Part shown: positions 50,747 to 58,251 of the stretch, piece by piece
How the letters are laid out: every line of letters begins with the position of its first letter
Numbering within the stretch: position 1 is the stretch's first letter
Assembly (NCBI RefSeq): GCF_003369795.1
Contig: NZ_CP026730.1
Location: forward strand, 3,658,001-3,722,000
Source: Streptomyces sp. CB09001
Lineage (GTDB): Bacteria; Actinomycetota; Actinomycetes; Streptomycetales; Streptomycetaceae
Reading direction: 5' to 3'
Length of the DNA stretch: 64,000 bases
Program-made: the position numbers and the translations under genes
The notes under the pieces: model-generated
The model's input: the letters and a program-made list of their open reading frames with translations, nothing else
The model's database searches: none
Told to the model about the DNA's origin: nothing

Positions 50747-52051
50747 ATGCGAACCGACTCTTCTCCCGGCTCCCTGCCGGCGCGGGAGCACCTCCCGGCC
50801 GCCGGAGCCGGTACGCCTGTCCTGGACGTAGTGGTCCCCGTCTACAACGAGGAGAAGGACCTCGGGCCGTGTGTCCGGAGACTGCACGAGCACCTCATCC
50901 GGACGTTCCCCTACGCCTTCCGCATCACGGTCGCCGACAACGCCTCCACGGACGGCACCCCGCAGGTCGCGGCCCGTCTGGCGGCCGACCTCGCGGCGGT
51001 CAGGTCGGTCCGGCTGGAGCAGAAGGGGCGCGGCCGGGCCCTCCGGACCGTCTGGTCGGCCTCGGACGCCCCGGTCCTCGCCTACATGGACGTGGACCTC
51101 TCCACCGACCTGAACGCGCTGCTGCCGCTGGTGGCGCCGCTGATCTCCGGCCACTCGGACCTCGCCATCGGCTCCCGGCTCGCCCGCAGTTCGCGGGTGG
51201 TGCGCGGCGCCAAGCGGGAGTTCGTCTCCCGCACCTACAACCTCATCCTGCGCGGCTCCCTGCAGGCCCGTTTCTCCGACGCCCAGTGCGGCTTCAAGGC
51301 GATCCGCCGGGACGTGGCCCAGGTGCTGCTGCCGCTGGTGGAGGACACCGGCTGGTTCTTCGACACCGAGATGCTGGTGCTCGCCGAGCGCGCCGGGTGC
51401 CGGATCCACGAGGTACCCGTCGACTGGATCGACGACCCGGACTCCACCGTGCACATCGTGCGGACGGCGACCGAGGACCTCAAGGGCGTGTGGCGGGTCG
51501 GCAGGGCCCTGGCCACCGGTTCGCTGCCGCTGGACCGGCTGGTCCGCCCCTTCGGCGACGACCCGCGCGACCGCGACCTGACCGGCGTACCGCAGGGCCT
51601 GGCCCGGCAACTCGTCGGCTTCTGCGTGGTCGGCGCCCTGTCCACCCTCTTCTACCTCCTCCTCTACAGCGGCTTCCGCCACTTCGCCGGCTCCCAGCTC
51701 GCCAACGCGCTCGCGCTGCTGGTCTCGGCGGTCGCCAACACCGCCGCCAACCGGCGGCTCACCTTCGGGGTACGGGGCCGGGGCGGCGCCGTGCGGCACC
51801 AGGCGCAGGGACTGGTCGTGTTCGGCATCGGCCTCGCGCTGACCAGCGGTTCGCTGGCCGCCCTGAGCGCGGCGACGGCCCACCCGGACCACTCCACCGA
51901 GCTGGCGGTGCTGATCGCCGCCAACCTCGCCGCCACCGTGCTGCGCTTCCTGCTCTTCCGCGCCTGGGTGTTCCCCGACGCGCCGCCCACGGCCCACACG
52001 CCGGACCCTCACCTTCCGGACCCGCAGCGCACCTGGAGCGACGCCCGATGA
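50747..52051 (+). CDS. GT2 glycosyltransferase fused to GtrA-like membrane domain
   Basis: Two-domain membrane protein of 434 residues. The N-terminal GT2 domain (about 25-270) resembles polyprenyl-phosphate sugar transferases (YkcC/DPM1 type): VVPVYNEEKDLG near 29, ADNASTDGTP near 65, and DxD in AYMDVDLSTD near 107. The C-terminal 160 residues hold four hydrophobic helices of a GtrA-type flippase (FCVVGALSTLFYLLLY, ALLVSAVANTAANRR). It likely makes and flips a lipid-linked sugar used by the next gene product. ATG 50747 lies 14 bases after the kinase. Confidence 0.9.
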   Translation: MRTDSSPGSLPAREHLPAAGAGTPVLDVVVPVYNEEKDLGPCVRRLHEHLIRTFPYAFRITVADNASTDGTPQVAARLAADLAAVRSVRLEQKGRGRALRTVWSASDAPVLAYMDVDLSTDLNALLPLVAPLISGHSDLAIGSRLARSSRVVRGAKREFVSRTYNLILRGSLQARFSDAQCGFKAIRRDVAQVLLPLVEDTGWFFDTEMLVLAERAGCRIHEVPVDWIDDPDSTVHIVRTATEDLKGVWRVGRALATGSLPLDRLVRPFGDDPRDRDLTGVPQGLARQLVGFCVVGALSTLFYLLLYSGFRHFAGSQLANALALLVSAVANTAANRRLTFGVRGRGGAVRHQAQGLVVFGIGLALTSGSLAALSAATAHPDHSTELAVLIAANLAATVLRFLLFRAWVFPDAPPTAHTPDPHLPDPQRTWSDAR

Positions 52052-54231
52052 CGACGCACTACGACCCGACCACGCACGCCGACGGCACGAGCACCCCGGC
52101 CGACGAAGACGCGGGACCGCCGCCCGACCACCGGCAGCCCCGGCGGTCCCGGCTCGGCCGGGTGTGGCACGGCCGCCCCGAGGACCCGCGCTGGGTACGC
52201 CCCGCCTTCCTCGGCCTCCTGCTGGCCACCGCCCTCCTCTACCTCTCCAACCTGAGCGCCTCCGGCTGGGCCAACTCCTTCTACTCGGCGGCCGTGCAGG
52301 CGGGCAGCCAGTCCTGGAAGGCGTTCTTCTTCGGCTCGCTCGACGCGGGCAACGCCATCACCGTCGACAAGCCGCCGGCCGCGCTGTGGCCGATGGCGCT
52401 GGCGGTGCGGATCTTCGGCCTCTCCTCCTGGTCGGTCCTCGTCCCCGAGGTGCTGATGGGGGTGGGCACGGTCGCCGTCGTGTACGCGGCCGTCCGCCGA
52501 CGGTTCAGCCCCGCGGCCGGACTGATCGCGGGCGCCGTCCTCGCGCTGACGCCCGTCGCCGCGCTGATGTTCCGGTTCAACAACCCGGACGCGCTCCTCG
52601 CCCTGCTGATGTCCGTCGCCTGCTACCTCGTCGTACGGGCGCTGGAGGACGGCCGGACCAAGTGGCTGGTGTGGGCGGGTGTCGCGATCGGTTTCGCGTT
52701 CCTGGCCAAGACCCTCCAGGCCTTCCTGATCCTGCCCGCCCTCGCCCTCGTCTACGGCGTCTGCGCACCGGTGCGGCTCAGGAAGCGCCTCGGCCAGCTC
52801 GCGCTGGCGACCGCCGCGATCGTCGTCTCCGGCGGCTGGTGGGTCGCGGTCGTCGAACTGTGGCCGGCCTCGTCCCGCCCGTACATCGGCGGGTCGCAGA
52901 ACAACAGCTTCCTGGAGCTGACCTTCGGCTACAACGGCCTCGGCCGCCTCAACGGCGAGGAGACCGGCAGCGTCGGCGGCGGGGGCGGCGGCATGGGCGG
53001 CGGCGGTGGCGGTGGCGGCGGACAGTGGGGCGAGACGGGCTGGGACCGGATGTTCGACTCCCAGATCGGCGGCCAGATCTCCTGGCTGCTCCCGGCCGCC
53101 CTGATCCTGCTCGTCGCGGGCCTGGTCGCCACCCGCCGCGCCGGCCGCACGGACCCGGTGCGCGCGTCCTTCCTGGTCTGGGGCGGCTCGCTGCTGATGA
53201 CCGCGGCCGTATTCAGCTACATGGCCGGCATCTTCCACCAGTACTACACGGTGGCCCTCGCCCCGTACCTGGCGGCGGTCGTCGGCATGGGCGCGGCGAC
53301 GCTGTGGGAGCGGCGCGAGCGGATCCGGGCGTCGCTCGCCCTCGCCGCCGCCGTCACGGCGAGCGCGGCCTGGGGGTACGTACTGCTCAACCGGACGCCC
53401 GACTACCTTCCCTGGCTGAAGATGCCGGTCCTGGTCGGCGGCCTGGTCGCCGCGCTCGGGCTGGTCTTCGCGGGGCGGCTGGGGCGGCGGACCGCCCTCG
53501 CGGCGGCGGGCCTCGGCCTCGTGGCGTCGCTGGCCGCGCCCACCGCGTACACGCTGAGCACCGTGCGCGAGGGGCACAGCGGGTCCATCGTCACGGCCGG
53601 TCCGTCCGGCGCGGGCATGGGAGGCGGCCCCGGCGGTGGCGGCGGCTTCCCGGGCGGTGGGAACGCCCCTGGTCAGGGCCAGGGCCAGGGTGGTCCCGGT
53701 GGTGGCGTCCTCCCCGGCGGTGGCACAGCGCCGGGCGCCGGAGGCACCAACCAGAACGGCCAGACGCCCAACGACCAGAACGGCCGGAACGGCCAGGCAC
53801 CGAACGGCCGGAACGGCGGTCCGACCGGCGAGGGCGGCCGTATGGGTGTGGGCGGCGGCATGGGTGGCCTGCTCAACGGCGCCGAAGTCGACTCGGAGGC
53901 GAAGAAGCTGCTGGAGACCGACGCCGGCGCGTACACCTGGGCCGCCGCCGCGATCGGTTCCCAGAACGCCGCGAGCTATCAGCTCGGCACCGGCGCCCCG
54001 GTGATGGCGATCGGCGGCTTCAACGGCACCGACCCGTCGCCGACCCTGACCCAGTTCAAGAAGTACGTGACGGACGGCCGGATCCACTACTTCATCGGCG
54101 GCGGTACGGGTGGCGGCATGGGCGGCGACTCCGGCACCGCGTCGCAGATCACCTCGTGGGTCGAGGCCAACTTCAAGGAGGTCACGGCCGGCTCGGCCAC
54201 CTTCTACGACCTCACCTCGCCGACGGACTGA
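52048..54231 (+). CDS. GT39 (ArnT/YkcB-like) polyprenyl-phosphate glycosyltransferase
   Basis: Membrane glycosyltransferase of 727 residues. About ten to twelve helices between residues 50 and 520 start after a charged tail; the catalytic region is near LDAGNAITVDKPPAA (residue ~108), matching GT39 sequences of the B. subtilis YkcB type, where YkcC is the lipid-sugar donor. A Gly-rich loop (GGGGGGMGG ...) near 310-325 and a longer Gly/Asn/Pro-rich linker (about 515-610) precede a C-terminal soluble domain (about 613-727). The ATGA overlap with the GT2-GtrA gene shows coupled translation. It probably transfers a sugar outside the membrane to lipid, polymer or protein. Confidence 0.9.
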   Translation: MTTHYDPTTHADGTSTPADEDAGPPPDHRQPRRSRLGRVWHGRPEDPRWVRPAFLGLLLATALLYLSNLSASGWANSFYSAAVQAGSQSWKAFFFGSLDAGNAITVDKPPAALWPMALAVRIFGLSSWSVLVPEVLMGVGTVAVVYAAVRRRFSPAAGLIAGAVLALTPVAALMFRFNNPDALLALLMSVACYLVVRALEDGRTKWLVWAGVAIGFAFLAKTLQAFLILPALALVYGVCAPVRLRKRLGQLALATAAIVVSGGWWVAVVELWPASSRPYIGGSQNNSFLELTFGYNGLGRLNGEETGSVGGGGGGMGGGGGGGGGQWGETGWDRMFDSQIGGQISWLLPAALILLVAGLVATRRAGRTDPVRASFLVWGGSLLMTAAVFSYMAGIFHQYYTVALAPYLAAVVGMGAATLWERRERIRASLALAAAVTASAAWGYVLLNRTPDYLPWLKMPVLVGGLVAALGLVFAGRLGRRTALAAAGLGLVASLAAPTAYTLSTVREGHSGSIVTAGPSGAGMGGGPGGGGGFPGGGNAPGQGQGQGGPGGGVLPGGGTAPGAGGTNQNGQTPNDQNGRNGQAPNGRNGGPTGEGGRMGVGGGMGGLLNGAEVDSEAKKLLETDAGAYTWAAAAIGSQNAASYQLGTGAPVMAIGGFNGTDPSPTLTQFKKYVTDGRIHYFIGGGTGGGMGGDSGTASQITSWVEANFKEVTAGSATFYDLTSPTD

Positions 54232-54271
54232 TCGCTCCGGACACCCCGGGAGCCCCGTACGAGAAGCTGTT

Positions 54272-54304
54272 GTACAGCGCATGAGAGTCTCCCGTGCGCT
54301 GTAC
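54272..54304. promoter_or_regulatory. Inverted repeat upstream of TetR gene
   Basis: GTACAGCGCA (54272-54281) and TGCGCTGTAC (54295-54304), perfect 10-base arms with a 13-base spacer, after the GT39 gene and 149 bases before the tetR start at 54453. It could be the TetR operator or a terminator of the glycosyltransferase operon. Confidence 0.5.
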
Positions 54305-54452
54305 GGCATGACGACGTCCCCCGAGGAATCCGCCGAGGAACGGGAACGGGAGCTGGTCGCGGCCGCGCGGCGGAGCCGCATATCGTCACGCCTCGCGCCC
54401 CCGAAGGGACGCCTAGCATGTGCGGCATCGACGAAGTCGAGGAGAGGTGCGC

Positions 54453-55211
54453 ATGGCGAAGGCAGGGCGGGAGGGGCCGCGGGACAGTGTGTGGCTGTCG
54501 GGGGAGGGGCGGCGCGGCGGGCGCCGTGGGGGGCAGCCGTCCGGGCTCGACCGGGACCGGATCACCGGGGTCACCGTCCGGCTGCTGGACGCCGAGGGCC
54601 TGACGGGGTTCTCGATGCGTCGCCTGGCCGCCGAACTGAACGTCACCGCGATGTCCGTGTACTGGTACGTCGACACCAAGGACCAGTTGCTCGAACTCGC
54701 CCTGGACGCGGTCTTCGGCGAGCTGCGCCACCCCGATCCGGACGCCGGCCTCGACTGGCGCGAGGAGCTGCGGGCCCTGGCCCGGGAGAACCGGGCTCTG
54801 CTGGTGCGCCACCCCTGGTCGTCCCGGCTGGTCGGCACCTACCTCAATATCGGGCCGCACTCGCTGGCCTTCTCCCGGGCGGTGCAGAACGTCGTGCGCC
54901 GCAGCGGGCTGCCCGCGCACCGCCTGACCGGCGCCATCTCCGCCGTCTTCCAGTTCGTCTACGGCTACGGCACCATCGAGGGCCGCTTCCTCGCCCGGGT
55001 GGCGGACACCGGGCTGAGCCCCGAGGAGTACTACCAGGACTCGATGACCGCGGTGACCGAGGTGCCGGACACCGCGGGCGTCATCGAGGACGCGCAGAAC
55101 ATCATGGCGGCCCGGGGCGGCGACACCGTGGCGGAAATGCTGGACCGGGACTTCGAGTTCGCCCTCGACCTGCTCGTCGCGGGCATCGACGCGATGGTCG
55201 AGCGGAGCTGA
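54453..55211 (+). CDS. TetR family regulator
   Basis: TetR repressor of 252 residues with the helix-turn-helix at about 48-75 (FSMRRLAAELNVTAMSVYWYVDTKDQLLEL in part), of the TetR/CamR-like branch with the YWYV motif. The C-terminal ligand domain (about 85-252) has HPWSSRLVGTYLNIGPHSLAF. ATG 54453 (MAKAGREGPRDS) follows GGAGAGG by six bases. An inverted repeat lies upstream. The Gly/Arg-rich N-terminal extension (about 1-35) is unusual. Target unknown. Confidence 0.87.
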   Translation: MAKAGREGPRDSVWLSGEGRRGGRRGGQPSGLDRDRITGVTVRLLDAEGLTGFSMRRLAAELNVTAMSVYWYVDTKDQLLELALDAVFGELRHPDPDAGLDWREELRALARENRALLVRHPWSSRLVGTYLNIGPHSLAFSRAVQNVVRRSGLPAHRLTGAISAVFQFVYGYGTIEGRFLARVADTGLSPEEYYQDSMTAVTEVPDTAGVIEDAQNIMAARGGDTVAEMLDRDFEFALDLLVAGIDAMVERS

Positions 55212-55309
55212 TCGGCCCGGCACCGGCCGTCCACCCCGGCGTACGGCCCCCGGACGCCTCCTGGGGCCCGTCTGACAATTCCCGTCTGCCTCGCGACCCC
55301 ATGCAGGCC

Positions 55310-55780
55310 CTAGCCGTCCGCCGCCAGCCGGGCCGGGAAGCCGCCCGTCGCGACCGGTCCCCACTTCTCCGGTGTCACCCGGACGATGGACTTGCCCTGC
55401 TTGACCATGGCCTGCCGGTACTCGTCCCAGTCCGGGTGCTCGCCGGAGATGTTGCGGAAGTACTCCACGAGCGGCTCCACGGAGTCGGGCGCGTCGATGA
55501 CCTCCGCGGTGCCGTCGATCTGGACCCACGGGCCGTTCCACTCGTCGCTGAGCACGATGAGGCTGACCCTCGGGTCGCGGCGCGCGTTGCGGGTCTTGGC
55601 CCGCTCGGGGTAGGTCGAGACGACGATCCGGCCGGCGTCGTCGACCCCGCAGGTCAGGGGCGAGCCCTGAGGGCTGCCGTCGGCCCGCCGGGTCAGCAGG
55701 ATCGCCCGGTGCCGGGGGCGTACGAAGTCCAGCAACTTGTCCAGGGAGACGCGGGTGTTCGTCGCGATGTTCGGTGACAT
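55310..55780 (-). CDS. PPOX-class F420/FMN-dependent oxidoreductase family protein
   Basis: Single-domain split-barrel protein of 156 residues. Its start reads MSPNIATNTRVSLDKLLDFVRPRHRAILLTRRADGSPQGSPLT in part, and SLIVLSDEWNGPWVQIDGTAEVID is the usual central region of pyridoxamine-phosphate-oxidase-like proteins that bind FMN or F420. ATG 55780 is used. It is followed on the minus strand by nothing within 99 bases; a STAS gene lies just upstream. Confidence 0.88.
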   Translation of the reverse strand: MSPNIATNTRVSLDKLLDFVRPRHRAILLTRRADGSPQGSPLTCGVDDAGRIVVSTYPERAKTRNARRDPRVSLIVLSDEWNGPWVQIDGTAEVIDAPDSVEPLVEYFRNISGEHPDWDEYRQAMVKQGKSIVRVTPEKWGPVATGGFPARLAADG

Positions 55781-55789
55781 GCCGCCAGC

Positions 55790-56209
55790 CTAGGCCGCCG
55801 TGCCGCTCCCCGCCGTCCCGTTCCCCGCCGTGCCGCTCCCCGTGCGCAGCGCCTCCGCGAGGTTGTCGTGGACCGGCACGTCGCGGCGCAGGCCGGAGAG
55901 TTCCAGGACGCGGCTCGGTACACCCTTCGGGACGGCCACCACACGCAGCTGAGCGTGGTCGGGCAGCCGGTGGCGTACGGCCGCGACGAGGCGGACGCCC
56001 TGGGAGTCCATGAAACGGGTCGAGGAGAGGTCCAGGACGAGCAGGCGCAGTCCGTCCGAGTGCTGCTCCACGGCGGTCGTGATCAGGGGCAGCAGCCCCG
56101 CGGCATTGCAGAAGTCGATCTCGCCGGGCATCGCGAGCACGACGCATCCGGGTGGATCACACGGCTCGCAGGGCTCGAAGGGCTGGGGGAGGAAGGTCAC
56201 AGCACTCAC
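55790..56209 (-). CDS. STAS-domain anti-sigma factor antagonist
   Basis: Anti-anti-sigma protein of 139 residues. Its STAS domain (about 18-115) has LVLDLSSTRFMDSQGVRLV, in which the Ser of MDSQG is the expected phosphorylation site for an RsbW-like kinase, while the C-terminal Gly/Thr/Ala-rich tail (GSGTAGNGTAGSGTAA) is a degenerate repeat. Start is GTG 56209 or a GTG three codons on (56200), the latter following AGGTGA. It overlaps no gene but is close to PPOX, so the two may be co-transcribed. Partner kinase unknown; two are in this window. Confidence 0.85.
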   Translation of the reverse strand: MSAVTFLPQPFEPCEPCDPPGCVVLAMPGEIDFCNAAGLLPLITTAVEQHSDGLRLLVLDLSSTRFMDSQGVRLVAAVRHRLPDHAQLRVVAVPKGVPSRVLELSGLRRDVPVHDNLAEALRTGSGTAGNGTAGSGTAA

Positions 56210-56455
56210 CTGACAGACGTCCGTCGGGCTTTTGGCCGGGCCGCTTCCTGACCCGGCCCCATTCCACCACGCGGCAGGGCGGTGCGGAAGGCACACCGCT
56301 CGCCCGGCCGCCGGGCCGCCCGGACCGTCGGCCGAGCGTCACCGACACGCAACCGAGCAGCTAAAGTGCTGTTCGTCCTGTGCTCGCAGTCGGGAATGTG
56401 CTGCGGAGCTCTCCTGCGCACGGCCGTGAGGCCGCGCTTGCCGAAGAGGTTCGTG

Positions 56456-57187
56456 GTGGCTGCGTCCGAATTTACTGATTTGCCGCGTTTTCCAGTGGGT
56501 TTCGAGCTGGCCGAGGCCCTGACCGCCGCGGCCGGTGACCTGCACGCGACGAGTTCCCCCGGCGACACCATGAACACCGCCGTCGCACTGGCGGTACGCC
56601 TGCTGCCCGACGCCGAGCACGCGGGCATCTCGGAGATCCAGCGCGGTGGCCGGCTGCGCTCCCTCGCCTGGACCGACGAGACCGTGCGGTTCGCCGCCGA
56701 GCCCCGGCAGGGCGGCCACACCCCGCACCCGGACTGGGAGCGGCTGTGGACCACGCCCGTGGTGCGGACGGACGACAGCGAGGCCGAGGGCGGCGGCAGC
56801 GTCCTGTCCGGGCTCGGCCTGCGCTCCACGCTGTCCCTGCGGCTGCGCGCCGACCGGCGCCGGCTGACCGTGCTGACCGCGTACGCCCGCAAGCCGCAGG
56901 CCTTCGGCGAGGACGCCACCCGCATCGGGCGGCTGTTCACCGCGCACGTCTCCCTCGCCCTGGACTCCGCGACCGTACGCGAGCAGCTCACCGAGGCGAT
57001 GCGCACCCGGGACCTGATCGGCCAGGCCACCGGCATCCTGATGGAGCGCCTGGACATCGACGCGGCCGGCGCCTTCGAGTCCCTGGTGAAGGCCTCGCAG
57101 CGCGAGAACGTGAAGCTGCGCGACCTGGCCCGCCGCATCGTCGACGCCAACTCCGGTACGGGCGGCCGAGGCGTGACCGAACGGTGA
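56456..57187 (+). CDS. GAF-ANTAR domain transcription antiterminator
   Basis: Protein of 243 residues with an N-terminal GAF-like sensor domain (about 10-170) and an ANTAR RNA-binding domain at the C-terminus (about 178-235), recognised by AMRTRDLIGQATGILMERLDI and DLARRIVD. ANTAR proteins bind dual hairpins in mRNA leaders and prevent termination. GTG 56456 (VAASEF) has AGAGG six bases upstream; GTG 56453 is next to it. It is divergent from the STAS gene. Target transcripts unknown. Confidence 0.85.
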   Translation: MAASEFTDLPRFPVGFELAEALTAAAGDLHATSSPGDTMNTAVALAVRLLPDAEHAGISEIQRGGRLRSLAWTDETVRFAAEPRQGGHTPHPDWERLWTTPVVRTDDSEAEGGGSVLSGLGLRSTLSLRLRADRRRLTVLTAYARKPQAFGEDATRIGRLFTAHVSLALDSATVREQLTEAMRTRDLIGQATGILMERLDIDAAGAFESLVKASQRENVKLRDLARRIVDANSGTGGRGVTER

Positions 57188-57320
57188 GGGGACGTCCGTA
57201 CGGTCACGACCTCACTGCACCGCCCCGCTCTCCCGCGGCGTCATGGACCAGGCGGCCGGTATGCCCGTGGCCCGGGAACGCATCGACGCCCACCGGGCCC
57301 TGGAGCGGCCGCGCCGGGCC

Positions 57321-58142
57321 TCACACCGCGGGCAGTGACTCCCCCTGGACCGCCTGGACGTCCAGCTCGACCCGGAGCGTCGTGCCGATGGCGGCGATGC
57401 CGGCCTGGACGACCTGGTTGTAGTTCATGGCGAAGTCCTCGCGGTGCAGTTCCGCCGTCGCGCGGAAGGCCGCCCGGGTGCCGCCCCAGGGGTCGGCGCC
57501 GGTGCCGAGGTAGGCCAGGTCGAGGTCGACCTCGCGGACGACCCCGTGCAGGCCCAGCTCGCCGTGGACGGTCCAGCGGTCCGGGCCCGCCTCCGAGACG
57601 CCGGTGGAGCGGTAGGTGATCTCGGGGAACCGCTCGACGTCCAGGAAGTCCGGCGAGCGCAGGTGGGTGTCGCGCATGCCGTTGCCGGTGTCGATGGAGG
57701 CCGCCCGGATCACCGCCTCCACCCGGGACTTGGTGACGTCGTCCGGGGCGATCTCGACGGTGGCGGCGAAGTCGGTGAAGCGGCCCCGCACGCTGGAGAT
57801 GCCGAGGTGCTGGGCGACGGCGGCCACGCTGGAGTGCGCCGGGTCCACGGTCCACGGCCCCGGCGGCGGCAGTTCGGTGCCGCCCTGGCGGGCCAGCGTC
57901 ACCGTGCCGACCTCGGCCCGGCCGCTCGCGGTGACGATCGCGCTGGAGGCGGCCGGCGCGTAGCCGACCGCGGTGACGATCACGGTGTACGCCCCCGGCG
58001 TCAGCGCGGTGGTGTCCCGCACGGCGCCCTCGGTGTCCGCCTCGGCGCGCAGCACCTGCGTGCCGGTCATGTCGGTCACCGTGACGACCGCGTGCGACAC
58101 GGCCCATCCGTCCCGCGTTCGGATCCTCGCGGTCAGTCCCAT
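57321..58142 (-). CDS. Carboxypeptidase-regulatory-like domain fused to YceI domain
   Basis: Protein of 273 residues. Residues 1-85 form a CarboxypepD_reg/Cna-B-like beta domain (RTRDGWAVSHAVVTVTDMTG), and residues about 95-270 are a YceI lipocalin-like domain (WTVDPAHSSVAAVAQHL ... FTDFAATVEI ... LHREDFAMNYN). YceI proteins bind isoprenoid-like lipids in the periplasm, but this one has no signal peptide. Its N-terminal domain resembles those fused to the C-terminus of the upstream transporter at 58252, so the pair probably works together. ATG 58142 is preferred. Confidence 0.85.
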   Translation of the reverse strand: MGLTARIRTRDGWAVSHAVVTVTDMTGTQVLRAEADTEGAVRDTTALTPGAYTVIVTAVGYAPAASSAIVTASGRAEVGTVTLARQGGTELPPPGPWTVDPAHSSVAAVAQHLGISSVRGRFTDFAATVEIAPDDVTKSRVEAVIRAASIDTGNGMRDTHLRSPDFLDVERFPEITYRSTGVSEAGPDRWTVHGELGLHGVVREVDLDLAYLGTGADPWGGTRAAFRATAELHREDFAMNYNQVVQAGIAAIGTTLRVELDVQAVQGESLPAV

Positions 58143-58251
58143 CCCGTTTTCTCCCTGCAAAGGCTCAGAAAGTGGTCGTAAAGAAACCGGCCCGTGGTGG
58201 GCGGGCGCACCTCCGCTCAGAGCGCGCACGCCACCACGGGCCGGGGTTCTG

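Noticed and set aside
54309..54418. Short open frame starting MTTSPEESAEERERELV before the tetR gene
   Set aside because: The frame reads on into the tetR gene on the wrong frame and has no stop of its own or ribosome site. It could still be a real short peptide but cannot be supported.
57243..57338. Small open frame MDQAAGMPVARERIDAHRAL after the ANTAR gene
   Set aside because: 31 codons only, no clear homology and overlapping the 3' end of the YceI gene.
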